A DNA stretch of 64,000 nucleotides, taken from NCBI RefSeq assembly GCF_024206475.1, contig NZ_JAMBPR010000037.1, forward strand, positions 25,228 to 89,227. Reading direction: 5' to 3'. Shown piece after piece: positions 7,859 through 17,181 of this stretch. A program made the translations under genes and the position numbers. This DNA is from Paraburkholderia sp. CNPSo 3274. GTDB taxonomy: Bacteria; Pseudomonadota; Gammaproteobacteria; Burkholderiales; Burkholderiaceae. Each line of letters opens with the position of its first letter. The stretch's first letter is position 1. The notes under the pieces were generated by a model that did not search any database, had not been told where the DNA came from, and saw only the letters and a program-made list of their open reading frames with translations.

Positions 7859-9208
7859 TCAATCGCCAAATGTTCGGGTGTGGTCGTCGTAGCTGAATAA
7901 CCCGGCGTACCGGCCCCAGTCGATCGCGCTCCGCAGGGTCGTTTCGGCATCGGCGCGATGCAAGTGGTCCTCCAGTTCGAGCTCGAAACGCGCACGCGGC
8001 GCCCGGTGCCCTTCCCGTTCGTCAAGGACCTCGCGGATGTGGGCGATGAGCGGCACGAACTGCACCACGTGTTCGCGAAACAGCTTTTTGCGCTCGCTAT
8101 CGCCAGCGTGGGCAAACATGCGTCCGGCCGCCGTGAGTTTGATCGTGCGCTCCTGCAGCTCCGCGAATGCCAGCAGATGCAGCGCCACGGCCACCGGAAA
8201 GAGTTCATCGGGCTTGAGCATCAGCGCCGCGGCCATCGAGGTCAGTTCCGTGTGGCCATCGTGCGTGGCCGCCGCGAGCGCATCGAGGAACCCGACAAGA
8301 CGATGGCTCGATACCGCCGGCAGTCGCAGCCCAAACGCGCCGCGCACCGCGCCTGAGCCGTTGGCGGATTCGGCGAGGCGAGCGGTCAGGATTCCGTACA
8401 GCGTGTCGACGATGGCGCGAAACGCCGGATCGAGCCGGTTGCGCGGGCGCGACAGCGGCACATTCAACGTCGCGACGATATGACCCGGATGGCCGCCCAG
8501 CACATGGATGCGGTCGCACATCAGCACCGCTTCCTCGATGTTGTGCGTGACCATGAGCACCGCCTCGATCGGCGTTTGCCGCTGGGTCCACAGGTCGAGA
8601 AAGTCGCTGCGCAGCGTTTCGGCGGTGAGTACGTCGAGCGCCGAAAATGGCTCGTCCATCAGCAGCAGTTTCGGTTCGCTCACCAGCGCCCGCGCAAAGC
8701 CCACACGCTGGCGCATGCCGCCCGAAAGTTCGCGCGGAAACGCGGATTCGAAGCCGTCGAGCCCGATCCTCTCGATCGCGGACATCGCGCGCTCGCGCAC
8801 CACGCTGGGCGCGAGTCCCGCCGCGTCGAGCCCCAGCTCGACGTTGGCGAGCACCGTGAGCCACGGGTAAAGCGCAAAGGTCTGGAACACCACTGAGATA
8901 CCCTCGGCAGGACCCGAAAGCGGCGCGCGTTGGTACCGCACGCGGCCTGACGTGGGCCGCGCGAGGCCGGCTGCTACGCGCAAGAGCGTCGATTTGCCCG
9001 ATCCCGAGCGCCCGAGCAGGCCGAGAATTTCGCCTTCGCGCAGCATCAGGTCGATATCCACAAGCACCGGCAGTGGGTCGCCGGAGGGCCGCGCGAACGC
9101 CATGCCCACGTGGTCGAGTTCGAGCACTGGCGTAGCGAGGCCAGCATGAGGCGCGTCATCAAGCGCCATTGCGGAGGGTGCTGGAGCTGGCATTGGGGCG
9201 ATTTCCAT
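7859..9208 (-). CDS. ABC transporter ATPase with C-terminal AAA-associated domain
   Basis: 449 residues. The N-terminal 30-275 is a nitrate/taurine-type ABC ATPase: Walker A GRSGSGKST (66-74), signature LSGGMRQRVGFARAL, Walker B LLLMDEPFSALD, H-loop VTHNIEEA. From about 290 to 449 an extra domain follows (GFLDALAAATHDGHTEL, ELFPVAVALHLL, a predicted helical pair, WGRYAGLFSYDD), matching the AAA-associated C-terminal domain of this ABC subgroup. It starts 11 bp after the fused permease and so forms a two-gene transporter. No periplasmic binding protein is present nearby; the substrate is unknown. It probably belongs to the phaC transcript. Confidence 0.92.
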   Translation of the reverse strand: MEIAPMPAPAPSAMALDDAPHAGLATPVLELDHVGMAFARPSGDPLPVLVDIDLMLREGEILGLLGRSGSGKSTLLRVAAGLARPTSGRVRYQRAPLSGPAEGISVVFQTFALYPWLTVLANVELGLDAAGLAPSVVRERAMSAIERIGLDGFESAFPRELSGGMRQRVGFARALVSEPKLLLMDEPFSALDVLTAETLRSDFLDLWTQRQTPIEAVLMVTHNIEEAVLMCDRIHVLGGHPGHIVATLNVPLSRPRNRLDPAFRAIVDTLYGILTARLAESANGSGAVRGAFGLRLPAVSSHRLVGFLDALAAATHDGHTELTSMAAALMLKPDELFPVAVALHLLAFAELQERTIKLTAAGRMFAHAGDSERKKLFREHVVQFVPLIAHIREVLDEREGHRAPRARFELELEDHLHRADAETTLRSAIDWGRYAGLFSYDDHTRTFGD

Positions 9209-9218
9209 GGCGAGGCGT

Positions 9219-10961
9219 TCAGGAGAGCCGCGTACGGCGTTCAGCGAAGGCGTAGAGTGGCCGCCATATCAAGCGGTTGGCGGCAACGACCATGATCGAC
9301 ATGACGGCAATGCCGAGGGCAATGCGCGGAAAGTCTCCCCTCGCCGTCATCTGCGCGATATAGGCGCCGAGGCCGCCTGCGCTCAGGCTGGTCGTCCCCC
9401 AACTGACGGTTTCGGCCACGATGCTTGCGTTCCACGCACCGCCGCTCGCCGTAATCGCGCCCGTCACGTAATACGGGAAGATGCCTGGCAGCAACACTTG
9501 CAGCCACCGCGCGCGCGGCCGTAGCCGCAGGCTCGTCGCCGCCTCGCGCAAATCGCTCGGCAAGGCTGTGGCGCCAGCTATCACGTTGAAGAGGATGTAC
9601 CACTGCGTGCCGAGGATCATCAGCGGGCACAGCCAGATGTCCGGGGCGAGCCTGAAGTGCACGATGCAGAACGCGACGACGGGGAACAGCAAATTGGCGG
9701 GGAAGGCAGCCAGAAATTGTGCAGCCGGCTGGACCCAGGCGGCCACGCGCGGGCGCAGCCCCACCGCCACGCCTGTCGGAACCCAGATTGCGGAGGCGAG
9801 CGCAATGAGCACCACGACCCGCAGCAAGGTGAGCAAGCCGTTGCGTACTGCATCGACCACGTCGGCCCATGCGAGAGCTGGCGCTGCGAAGCGCAGCACC
9901 GCCATGGCCGCACCTGTTACGGCGGCCGCGCACAGTGCGAACCAGAGCGCGTCGCCCGCGCGCCGCGAGGAGGCGCTGTGTGCCCAAGCGAAGCCGTGCC
10001 AACGCGCGCCGGGCGACAACCGCAGATGTGCGGCGCGCGTGAGTGCCGCACCAGCCGGGCGGCACGCGTGCTGCATCCACGGCGACCGATGAAAAAGGTC
10101 GAGCAGCCAGCTGCGCGGGCAAGCCTGAGCCGCGATATCGCCATAACGAAACCGGTCGGCCCATGCCACCAGCGGGCGAAACAGCAACTGATCGTAAAGC
10201 ACGATCGCGAGGCTCATGGCGAGTATCGCCCAGCCCACCGCCGCGAGATCGCGCTTCAGGATCGCCTGCGCCACCCACGACCCCACGCCGGGCAGCGCCA
10301 CCTGCACATCGCCCACGGAGATGGCCTCCGAAGCCACCACGAAGAACCATCCGCCCGACATCGACATCATCGCGTTCCATACGAGCCCCGGCATCGCGAA
10401 CGGCACTTCGAGCCGCCAGAACCGCTGCCAGCCGGACAGACGGAAGCTGCGGCTCGCCTCGTCCAGATCGGAGGGCACGGTGCGCAGCGCCTGATAGAAG
10501 CTGAACGCCATATTCCACGCCTGGCTCGTGAAGATCGCGAAAATCGAGGCCAGTTCGGCGCCCAGCACGTTGCCCGGAAAGAGCGACATGAAGAACACCA
10601 CCGTGAACGACAGGTAGCCGAGTATCGGCACCGACTGCAGCACGTCGAGCAGCGGGATGAGGATCCGCTCCGCCCGGCGGCTCCTTGCCGCGAGCGTCGC
10701 GTACGTGAACGTAAACATGAACGAAGCGATGAGCGCGATCAGCATGCGCAGCACCGTGCGCAGCGTATAACCTGGCAGCGCCGCGGGAGAGAGCGAGATG
10801 GCCGCGCCGTGGCCGCCCGCCAGCGGGCCCGTCATCTGGCGCGCGCCCTCGCCCAGCAACACGATCGTGCCGAACACCAGCACCACGGCCGCCACGTCGC
10901 GCCAGCCTGGCATGCGCGGGTACCAGCGCAGTCCTCTCAGCACTTCGGCATGATGTTCCAT
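9219..10961 (-). CDS. ABC transporter permease, two fused permease halves
   Basis: 580 residues with two complete binding-protein-type permease domains in one chain (about 20-290 and 350-570). Each has its own cytoplasmic EAA-like coupling loop: VPSDLDEASRSFRLSGWQRF in the first, LPSDLREAATSLRLRPRARW in the second. One polypeptide therefore supplies both membrane subunits, and with the ATPase dimer completes an importer-like ABC system of the nitrate/sulfonate class. ATG 10961 (MEHHAEVL) has CAGGG upstream; earlier in-frame starts overlap phaC. The neighbouring genes suggest a role in oxygen limitation but nothing identifies the solute. Confidence 0.92.
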   Translation of the reverse strand: MEHHAEVLRGLRWYPRMPGWRDVAAVVLVFGTIVLLGEGARQMTGPLAGGHGAAISLSPAALPGYTLRTVLRMLIALIASFMFTFTYATLAARSRRAERILIPLLDVLQSVPILGYLSFTVVFFMSLFPGNVLGAELASIFAIFTSQAWNMAFSFYQALRTVPSDLDEASRSFRLSGWQRFWRLEVPFAMPGLVWNAMMSMSGGWFFVVASEAISVGDVQVALPGVGSWVAQAILKRDLAAVGWAILAMSLAIVLYDQLLFRPLVAWADRFRYGDIAAQACPRSWLLDLFHRSPWMQHACRPAGAALTRAAHLRLSPGARWHGFAWAHSASSRRAGDALWFALCAAAVTGAAMAVLRFAAPALAWADVVDAVRNGLLTLLRVVVLIALASAIWVPTGVAVGLRPRVAAWVQPAAQFLAAFPANLLFPVVAFCIVHFRLAPDIWLCPLMILGTQWYILFNVIAGATALPSDLREAATSLRLRPRARWLQVLLPGIFPYYVTGAITASGGAWNASIVAETVSWGTTSLSAGGLGAYIAQMTARGDFPRIALGIAVMSIMVVAANRLIWRPLYAFAERRTRLS

Positions 10962-11028
10962 GACATGGCCCTGTTCACCCGTCTGCGTTTGACTTCGAGC
11001 CACTCGTCCGCTGGCTGGCTGCGCGCGT

Positions 11029-12834
11029 TCATGTTTCGAGCACGTATTCGCCGGGCGCCGGCCCAAGCCCGGCTTGCGGCGTGCGCGCCGGCACCTCGCC
11101 CGTCGAGTGCTTGCGCAGCCAGTCGCACCAGCAGGTCCACCACGAACCGTCGATCACGGGTGTCTCGCTCACGTACTCATGACGGCTGCGGTACGGCGCG
11201 TCGGGCTCGCGCGTCGCGCATCGGAAGTAGCGCCCTTCATGTCCCGGCTCGGACACGATGCCGGCGTTATGGCCGCCCGCCGTGAGCACGAACGTGAGCG
11301 CGTTGTGCGTGAGCAAATGCAGCTTGTAGACCGAGCGCCACGGCGAAACGTGATCGCGCTCGGTCCCGACGGCGAACATCGGCGCTTCGATGTCCGAAAG
11401 CGCGATGGGCCGGCCGTCCACGCAATAACGGCCTGCCGCGAGATCGTTGTCGAGAAAGAGATGCGTGAGATATTCGGTGTGCATACGGTACGGCATGCGC
11501 GTCGTGTCGGCGTTCCACGACATGAGGTCGTTCGGCTTCGTGCGCCGACCGAGCAGATACTCGCTCATCATCCGGGACCAGATCAGGTCCCGCGCGTTGA
11601 GCAACTGGAACGCCGCCGACATCTGCGCACCATCCAGATAGCCCTGCCGCCACATCAGCGCGTCGAGCGCGGCGAGTTCGCTAGCGTCGATGAACAAACC
11701 GAGTTCGCCCGGGTCGCTGAAATCGGTGAGCGCGGCCAGCAACGTGACGGAGCGCAGCATGTCGCGCCTGCCGTCGCGTGCGAGCGCCGCCGCGCCGATC
11801 GCAAGCAGCGTCCCGCCCAGGCAGTACCCGACCGCGTGGACGGGCTCACTGCATCGCACGCGAACTGCCTCGAGCGCCGCGAAGAAGCCGTCGCGCAAGT
11901 AGTCGTCGAGGCCGAGATCGCGCGCTTCGGGGCCTGGATTGCGCCACGATATGGCGAATACCGTGTAGCCCTGTTCGACCAGAAACCGGATCAGCGAGTC
12001 GTGCGGCTGCAGATCCAGGATGTAGTACTTCATGATCCACGACGGCACGATCAGGATCGGCTCACGCTCGACATTGGGCGTCGTCGGCGCATACTGCAGC
12101 AGCTCGCACAACGCGTTGCGCCAGACGACCCGGCCCGACGTCACCGCGACGTCGCGCCCCGGAATCCAGGGCTGCGCCACGCGTGCCCGCGTGCCCCGCA
12201 GTGTGTCGGCCATGGCGTTCGCGTCGTCGAGCCAGTTGCGCAAGCCCGCAGCAAGATTGGCGCCGCCACTGCGCAACGTGGCCTGCAACACCTCTGGATT
12301 GGTCGCGATGAAGTTGCCGGGCGAACACGCGTCGAGCCACTGGCGCGCCGCGAAGCCAACCAGTTCCTCGTGGTGCCGCTCAACGCCCGGAACGCCGCGG
12401 GTCGCTTCGCGCCACCAGCGCTCGATCGCCAGAAACGCGTCACGGTATATCCGGAATGGCCAGTTCGACCATGCGGTGGCTGTGAAACGAGGGTCGGCAT
12501 GACCAGCGTACACCGTCATCCCGCCCTTCTGCGCTTCGTCTCCGGTGGGGCGCAACTGCGAAGGAAACGTTGCCGTAAGCCACCCGTGCGTAGCAAGGTC
12601 GAAGCATTTTCCGGGTGAGACTGCGAGGTGCCCCGCCCAGTCGAGTGCGGCCAGCGCTAGCGCCAGGGGTGAAAGGCCGAATGTCGCCGCGGCCAGACTC
12701 GCATGGGCCGCACGATTCAACTGATCAGCGGGAGAGTCGTCGGGGCGTGCGCACGCCGCAGCGCGCGCGCGCCCCCCATGAATGGCTCGGCTCGTATGCA
12801 AGGGTTCAGCTTCGCTAACGGCGGAATCGGTCAT
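11029..12834 (-). CDS. phaC: Poly(3-hydroxyalkanoate) synthase, class I-like
   Basis: 601 residues, as in class I PhaC, which polymerises (R)-3-hydroxyacyl-CoA on the granule surface. The lipase-like box GYCLGG supplies the catalytic Cys (about 338); Asp in GTERDHVSPW and His in GGHNAGIVS complete the triad. A SWRNPGP stretch and WTCWCDWL near the end are typical of the family. The N-terminal 40 residues are variable. ATG at 12834 is chosen over GTG at 12843. The FNR-type box 98 bp upstream places it in the low-oxygen set, with the phasin (38147) and depolymerase (23707) elsewhere in the island. An alternative reading is a second, specialised synthase, since phaCAB is usually elsewhere in these genomes. 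Confidence 0.92.
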   Translation of the reverse strand: MTDSAVSEAEPLHTSRAIHGGRARAAACARPDDSPADQLNRAAHASLAAATFGLSPLALALAALDWAGHLAVSPGKCFDLATHGWLTATFPSQLRPTGDEAQKGGMTVYAGHADPRFTATAWSNWPFRIYRDAFLAIERWWREATRGVPGVERHHEELVGFAARQWLDACSPGNFIATNPEVLQATLRSGGANLAAGLRNWLDDANAMADTLRGTRARVAQPWIPGRDVAVTSGRVVWRNALCELLQYAPTTPNVEREPILIVPSWIMKYYILDLQPHDSLIRFLVEQGYTVFAISWRNPGPEARDLGLDDYLRDGFFAALEAVRVRCSEPVHAVGYCLGGTLLAIGAAALARDGRRDMLRSVTLLAALTDFSDPGELGLFIDASELAALDALMWRQGYLDGAQMSAAFQLLNARDLIWSRMMSEYLLGRRTKPNDLMSWNADTTRMPYRMHTEYLTHLFLDNDLAAGRYCVDGRPIALSDIEAPMFAVGTERDHVSPWRSVYKLHLLTHNALTFVLTAGGHNAGIVSEPGHEGRYFRCATREPDAPYRSRHEYVSETPVIDGSWWTCWCDWLRKHSTGEVPARTPQAGLGPAPGEYVLET

Positions 12835-12931
12835 GATCGGCACGCTCTTCGTTCGTCAGGCCGCCCGTGCGCGGTATGGCCCGGTGGCGGCGTCAACCGC
12901 ATTACTGTGCGTTGGCTGCGGCAGGCGGCGA

Positions 12932-12945
12932 TTGATCTGAATCAA
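12932..12945 (-). promoter_or_regulatory. FNR/Anr-type box upstream of phaC
   Basis: TTGATCTGAATCAA, near-consensus dyad 98 bp upstream of the phaC ATG. A -10 at the usual 21-nt spacing is not clear here; TAATGC lies 25 nt after the box. Confidence 0.68.
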
Positions 12946-13011
12946 GCATGCGAGCGCCGGCCTGGCGGGACGAGGCATGAACAACGCTGTTGCCCGCCAT
13001 GCCTCTTGCGA

Positions 13012-13854
13012 TCAACCGGCTCCGATCTGCCGAGCCGCGTTGTCTCCTCGTTGCGGACCGCTGCGGCTCGGCGCGAGCGCATCTCGCAGCCCTTCCAGCT
13101 CGCGATGCAGCGAAATGATTTCCGCATGCAGCACCTTGATGTCCCGATGCATCTCACGCCTGAGGCGCCGCTCTTCCTTGCCGATGAGCCACGCGGCAAT
13201 GCCGGCAAATGCCAGTGAAAGCATGCCGTAGCCGAGCAGCACGACGAACACGGCAAAAACACGTGAAGCGGGCGTCGTGGGCGCGATGTCGCCGTAGCCT
13301 ACTGTGGCGCTGCTTTCGAATGCGAGCCACAGCCCTTCGGCGTAGCTGTGCACATGCGGCTCCAACGCGTAAAACCCCGCACCGCCAAGCAACAAAACGA
13401 TCGCGCACGCGAGCGGGAGCAGCGCGAGCCGGTTGAGTTCGAAATACGAGCGCAGGGCAACGACGATACGCAGCGCAATCATCGCCATGAACGCGAGTCT
13501 GAGCACCCATTCGAGCCAAGACCAGGGGTTCGCTCCGCCGATCATACTGACGAGCGCGCCGCAAGCGATCGCCACATCAAAGGCATTGCGATCCAGAAAC
13601 CGTGCTGGTTTGTGGCTCGAGCATGCGGTTCGCGCAACGGCGGCCGCGCACGCCACCGCCATGCCGCCGTAGAGTGCGCGCGCGGTCAGCAGCATCGAAG
13701 TCGACGTTGCGAGCAGTTCGACATAGAAGGCTGGAATGGCAATCAGGCAGCCCGCAAGCACAAGCCAACGGGCGTGTGACCACGCGTGCTGTGCAGCGGC
13801 GCCGTCGTGTGAATCGACGCCCGCGAGTCCTGCCTTGTGCCAGCCGACACTCAT
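13012..13854 (-). CDS. Voltage-gated-type K+ channel
   Basis: 280 residues. Hydrophobic segments lie near 29-48, 53-75, 91-106, 112-134 and 143-162, followed by a pore loop with the canonical filter TVGYGD (184-189) and a final helix at 198-223. This is the layout of small voltage-gated-like 6-TM channels, though an S4 with regular arginines is not obvious. The cytoplasmic tail 227-262 is a charged predicted coiled coil, likely for tetramer assembly. The start overlaps the stop of a 37-codon frame by ATGA, suggesting coupling. It lies downstream of the kinase and DUF2252 genes, probably one transcript from the box at 16484. Confidence 0.88.
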   Translation of the reverse strand: MSVGWHKAGLAGVDSHDGAAAQHAWSHARWLVLAGCLIAIPAFYVELLATSTSMLLTARALYGGMAVACAAAVARTACSSHKPARFLDRNAFDVAIACGALVSMIGGANPWSWLEWVLRLAFMAMIALRIVVALRSYFELNRLALLPLACAIVLLLGGAGFYALEPHVHSYAEGLWLAFESSATVGYGDIAPTTPASRVFAVFVVLLGYGMLSLAFAGIAAWLIGKEERRLRREMHRDIKVLHAEIISLHRELEGLRDALAPSRSGPQRGDNAARQIGAG

Positions 13855-13964
13855 TTGCCGTCTCCCTCATTATGGAAGACGCGGCGGCTTGAAAGTTGCG
13901 TTTGCGCTTCAGGCCGGATTTCATCGCAGTTCATATGAGCGGTCGGGCCGTTGATACGCCGCAT
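13851..13964 (-). CDS. Possible small coupled ORF (37 aa)
   Basis: GAGGAAG lies just before ATG 13964, and the 37-codon frame ends in a TGA that overlaps the channel ATG (ATGA). The product (MRRINGPTAHMNCDEIRP...) has no signal peptide or recognisable motif. Good ribosome site and four-base coupling argue that it is translated, perhaps only as a leader for the channel. Its length gives little statistical support. Confidence 0.35.
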   Translation of the reverse strand: MRRINGPTAHMNCDEIRPEAQTQLSSRRVFHNEGDGK

Positions 13965-13977
13965 GACTTCCTCGCCT

Positions 13978-15399
13978 TCAATCTTCCACTGCTGCCTGAA
14001 TCCGGCCTTCGCGGATCGCCTGGATGAATTCGCGATAATCCCGGCGGTTTTGCGTGCTGTATTCCGTGGCGAACTCGGTGATGGCGTCGTCGAAAGTGCC
14101 GCCCGAGCCCATGTATCCGGCAATCATCGCGGCGTCGCCCGAGCGGGCATGGGCGCGCGCGAGCGCATGCGCGCACATGCGGCCGTATTGCCGAAGCAGG
14201 CCCGCATCCAGCGCCTCGATCACGACGGACATTTTCATGTCGCGAAGCTGCCGGACATAGAAGTCGCGCCCGTTCTTCCCGCGGCTCCAGCCGAGAAACA
14301 CATCGCTCGCGGACTGCATGATGCGCTGGCCTGCAATCACGCGCTGACCGTGGTTCGCGTGCAAGCTCCTTCCCGCATACGGCTCGAGCACCGAAGCTTT
14401 CGCTTCCTTGACCTGCAGGAACAGCGGGTCGTTGTCGGAAGCCAAGAAGAGACCGACACCGCACATCGTGCCGACGCTGCCCACGCCCACTACCTTCAGC
14501 GCGAGGTCGAACAGATGGAACCGGTCGAACAGCACGCGCACATGTTCGGGGAGACTCTCGCGATACGATGCAAGCGCCTCGGCATAGCCCGACTCGAGGC
14601 CGGGCGCGAGATCCGCATCAGGGTGGAAGATGAGCGGCGGCTCGTCCTTGATACGCGGTCGCCCCCCTTCCTCGGTAACGAGCCTGGGGTAGAGATGATC
14701 AGGCACGGTCTTGCGCCGCTCCACTTCGATGCGCTGTGCGATGCGCTTGCGGGCGTTCTCGACGATATCCGGATCGCCCGACTTGTCCTGATACTTCTGC
14801 AGATCGATCCGGTCGTACCAGACGTCGAGCGCGCGCATGTAGGCATAGTCGTGCATACGTTCACGGTATTGGCGCACGAGATCGGTCGTGAGTCGCACGG
14901 TGTCGCTATAAGGCAGTTCGAGATGCTGTGCGGCGATCACGACGCTCGCGGCAAGCCGCTTCAGGTCCCATTCGAACGGGGCGGGCAGCGTTTCGTCGAG
15001 ATCGTTGATGTCGAAGATCACATTGCGCTCGGGCGTCGCAAAGCCGCCGAAGTTCATCAGATGCGCGTCGCCACACGCCTGCACACGCAACCCGCTGGTG
15101 GGTACCGTGGCGAGATCGGCCGCCATCACGGCGGCCGCGCCTCGATAGAACGCAAACGGCGAGGCCGACATGCGGCCAAAGCGTATCGGGATAAGGCGCG
15201 GCAAACGGCCTGCATTGGACTCCTCGAGCAGGTCGATGACATCACGGCGCTGCTCAGGCAGTTTCCACCCCGCCTGGGACAAGCGGGGCACTGAGTCACG
15301 AATGAGTCGGCCCTGTGCCGATCTCTCGTCTGGCGTGCGGTATGGCGCCGCTATAGCACTTGCATCGTGCGCGGCCTTGCGTGAAACAGCTTTGTCCAT
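13978..15399 (-). CDS. DUF2252 family protein
   Basis: 473 residues, the normal length for DUF2252, a family with a distant kinase-like fold and no assigned reaction. Family hallmarks seen: RMSASPFAFYRGAA near residue 80, VQACGDAHLMNFGGFATPE, VIFDINDLDETLPAPFEWDLKRL, VGVGSVGT, and HANHGQRVIAGQRIMQS later on. TAGGAGCAG lies 7 nt before ATG. It is 22 bp downstream of the histidine kinase, so kinase, DUF2252, small ORF and K+ channel are probably one operon. The kinase-like acidic loop (GDAH, DINDLD) suggests phosphotransfer, but this is inference. Confidence 0.9.
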   Translation of the reverse strand: MDKAVSRKAAHDASAIAAPYRTPDERSAQGRLIRDSVPRLSQAGWKLPEQRRDVIDLLEESNAGRLPRLIPIRFGRMSASPFAFYRGAAAVMAADLATVPTSGLRVQACGDAHLMNFGGFATPERNVIFDINDLDETLPAPFEWDLKRLAASVVIAAQHLELPYSDTVRLTTDLVRQYRERMHDYAYMRALDVWYDRIDLQKYQDKSGDPDIVENARKRIAQRIEVERRKTVPDHLYPRLVTEEGGRPRIKDEPPLIFHPDADLAPGLESGYAEALASYRESLPEHVRVLFDRFHLFDLALKVVGVGSVGTMCGVGLFLASDNDPLFLQVKEAKASVLEPYAGRSLHANHGQRVIAGQRIMQSASDVFLGWSRGKNGRDFYVRQLRDMKMSVVIEALDAGLLRQYGRMCAHALARAHARSGDAAMIAGYMGSGGTFDDAITEFATEYSTQNRRDYREFIQAIREGRIQAAVED

Positions 15400-15420
15400 G
15401 GCGTCTGCTCCTATCCCGTC

Positions 15421-16293
15421 TCATACGTGCGCTTTTGTGCTCGCGCTCTGCGCCGGAAGTTCGATATGGAAGGTCATGCCGCGATCAGCGTTGCGCTCGG
15501 CCCAGAGCTTCCCGCCGTGCGCCATGACGATGGTGCGGCTGATCGAGAGACCGAGCCCCAGTCCGTCCGGCCTCGAGGTCACGAACGGCTTGAATAGCGT
15601 GGCGAACTGGTCTGCATCGACACCGAGCCCCCGGTCGCGAATGGCTATGCCCACCTTGCCGCGATCCGCTGTGACCGTCACGGCGATGCAAACCTCGCGG
15701 TCTGCCGCATCGCAGTCGCGCACGGCGTCGAGAGCGTTCAACAGAAGGTTGACGAGGACTTGCTGCAATTGCAGAGCGTCCCCACGCAAATGAGGCAGTG
15801 CGGGCTCGATGCGCGCGGTGATGCTCGCGCCGGCGGCCTGCGTTTCGCGGCGCAGCAGGCCCACCACTTCACGCACGAGGCCGCCCACATCGACCGCGCT
15901 GATCTCGGGCGGTTCGCGTCGTGCCGATTGACGCATCCTTCGAATGATCGCGTGCGCGCGCGCACTATCGACGACGACCTCAGCGAGCAGTTCCTGCAGG
16001 TCGCCCAAAGCGGGCGGGTTCTGGGCAAGAAAGCGCTGCGCCGCCTGGGCGTTGCTGAGAATAGCCGTGAGCGGCTGGTCGACTTCGTGGGCAAGCGCGG
16101 CTGCCATTTCGCCCAGTTCCGATGCCCTCTCCCTATGCAAACGCCGCAACTCGTTCTCCGCGAAGGTGGCGCCCACCTGGTTTGCCGTATCCGGTTCGAC
16201 GACGCTACCCGCCCGCGGCCCCGTCCCCGGCGCCAACGACGCCGAATTCGTCTCGCGAGCTTCGATATCTGTGCCACCCAGATTTGCCTTCAT
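15421..16293 (-). CDS. Sensor histidine kinase without a visible input domain
   Basis: 290 residues. The HisKA helix pair has the phospho-acceptor His69 in ALAHEVDQPLTAIL, the FixL/DctB-like H-box. HATPase motifs follow: N-box LVNLLLNALDAV, G1 DRGLGVD, F-box FKPFVTS, G2 GLGLGLSISRTIV. The first 45 residues are low complexity and show no PAS, haem or membrane segment, so signal input must be through a partner or a lost domain. ATG 16293 has GGAGGAAG at the right distance. The FNR-type box at 16484 precedes it. Its likely partner regulator survives only as a remnant at 20400..20633. Confidence 0.9.
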   Translation of the reverse strand: MKANLGGTDIEARETNSASLAPGTGPRAGSVVEPDTANQVGATFAENELRRLHRERASELGEMAAALAHEVDQPLTAILSNAQAAQRFLAQNPPALGDLQELLAEVVVDSARAHAIIRRMRQSARREPPEISAVDVGGLVREVVGLLRRETQAAGASITARIEPALPHLRGDALQLQQVLVNLLLNALDAVRDCDAADREVCIAVTVTADRGKVGIAIRDRGLGVDADQFATLFKPFVTSRPDGLGLGLSISRTIVMAHGGKLWAERNADRGMTFHIELPAQSASTKAHV

Positions 16294-16483
16294 CACCGTT
16301 TCTTCCTCCGCGTCGGCTGCCCTGCTCTGGCCACACCTTGTTCCGCGGGCTCAAGCATGGGAGCGTGTCTCGTGCGAAAAGGTATGAGCAATGCTACCGA
16401 CCCGCAGCTCATCATGTATCGCGTGGGTGCGCTCGCGCGACACTCTCGTTGCGTAGACATTAGAGCGGGGCGCCGATCGTCGC

Positions 16484-16497
16484 TTGACCTATATCAA
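16484..16497 (-). promoter_or_regulatory. FNR/Anr-type box for the kinase operon
   Basis: TTGACCTATATCAA. Minus-strand reading: 21 nt then TAATGT. It sits in the 336-bp gap 16294..16629, which holds nothing else recognisable, 190 bp from the kinase ATG. Confidence 0.75.
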
Positions 16498-16629
16498 TTT
16501 GCACTTCGTCAGTCGCCCTAGCCTTCACACAAGATCCGCGATTTCCGAACTGGATGTCGTGGCGACCGATTGTTCGAAGGCCGTCGCGCTTGACATGAAG
16601 CCGCGTCGAGCGCGCATGAAACTGCCGAT

Positions 16630-16929
16630 ATGTGGATCTACCGTGTCAACGAACCGCGTCTCGGCGCAGTTCGCGTGCGCGAATGGCGGCGTCGTGCGTG
16701 GCACTCCATTGACCTGCTCGTGCTGCTGCTCGTCGCCGCCACCAGCGAACTCATGTTGCTAGAGCCGCCTCTTCATACGTGCCTGTTCAACGCGCTGTGG
16801 GACGCGGCCAACCTGACGACGACGCTTGGGGATTTTCCGGAATTCGACGACCGACAGAAGATTTTCATGCTCTCGGCCATGCTCGTAACAATGTTCGTTG
16901 CCGCGTTTGCGATATCGAGGCTGTCGTGA
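16630..16929 (+). pseudogene. N-terminal fragment of a TrkA-N-type ion channel
   Basis: 99 codons (MWIYRVNEPRLGAVRVREWRRRAW...) that align closely with the first 100 residues of the intact channel at 49673..50467: both have EPRLG..R..EWRRRA, ALWDA/AFWDA, TTLGDF and a following D.QKIFML..  .VTM helix. The frame ends at AISRLS, just after the second membrane helix, so the whole NAD-binding RCK domain is missing. It could still make a two-helix pore subunit, but truncation of a duplicated gene is simpler. The 250 bp after it contain no RCK homology. Confidence 0.7.
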
Positions 16930-17181
16930 TCGGCGATGAAATCCTCGCCAATGCATTGATCGGAAGAATCGGCATGCATGCCGAGGCTACTTCATGAAAA
17001 CAGTTATTCCAGGCGAATGCAGTTCCCATCACGCCCGGTCTCTACCCGACGCTTCATGGACGAAATCCTGAAGCTCAACGCAACGTCATAGCCCGGCATT
17101 GCGGGCATTGGCGACGCACGAAACGCAATAGATAGCTCGCGACGCGTGCTTGAGCACAGCGACGCGAGCAGGAGATTCACC

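Noticed and set aside
6173..7900. 575-codon open frame on the plus strand
   Set aside because: It is antisense to the alcohol dehydrogenase and LOG remnant, very rich in Arg/His/Ala as expected of a shadow frame, and lacks a ribosome site.
9657..11285. 542-codon open frame on the plus strand
   Set aside because: Antisense shadow of the fused permease; composition dominated by Arg and His.
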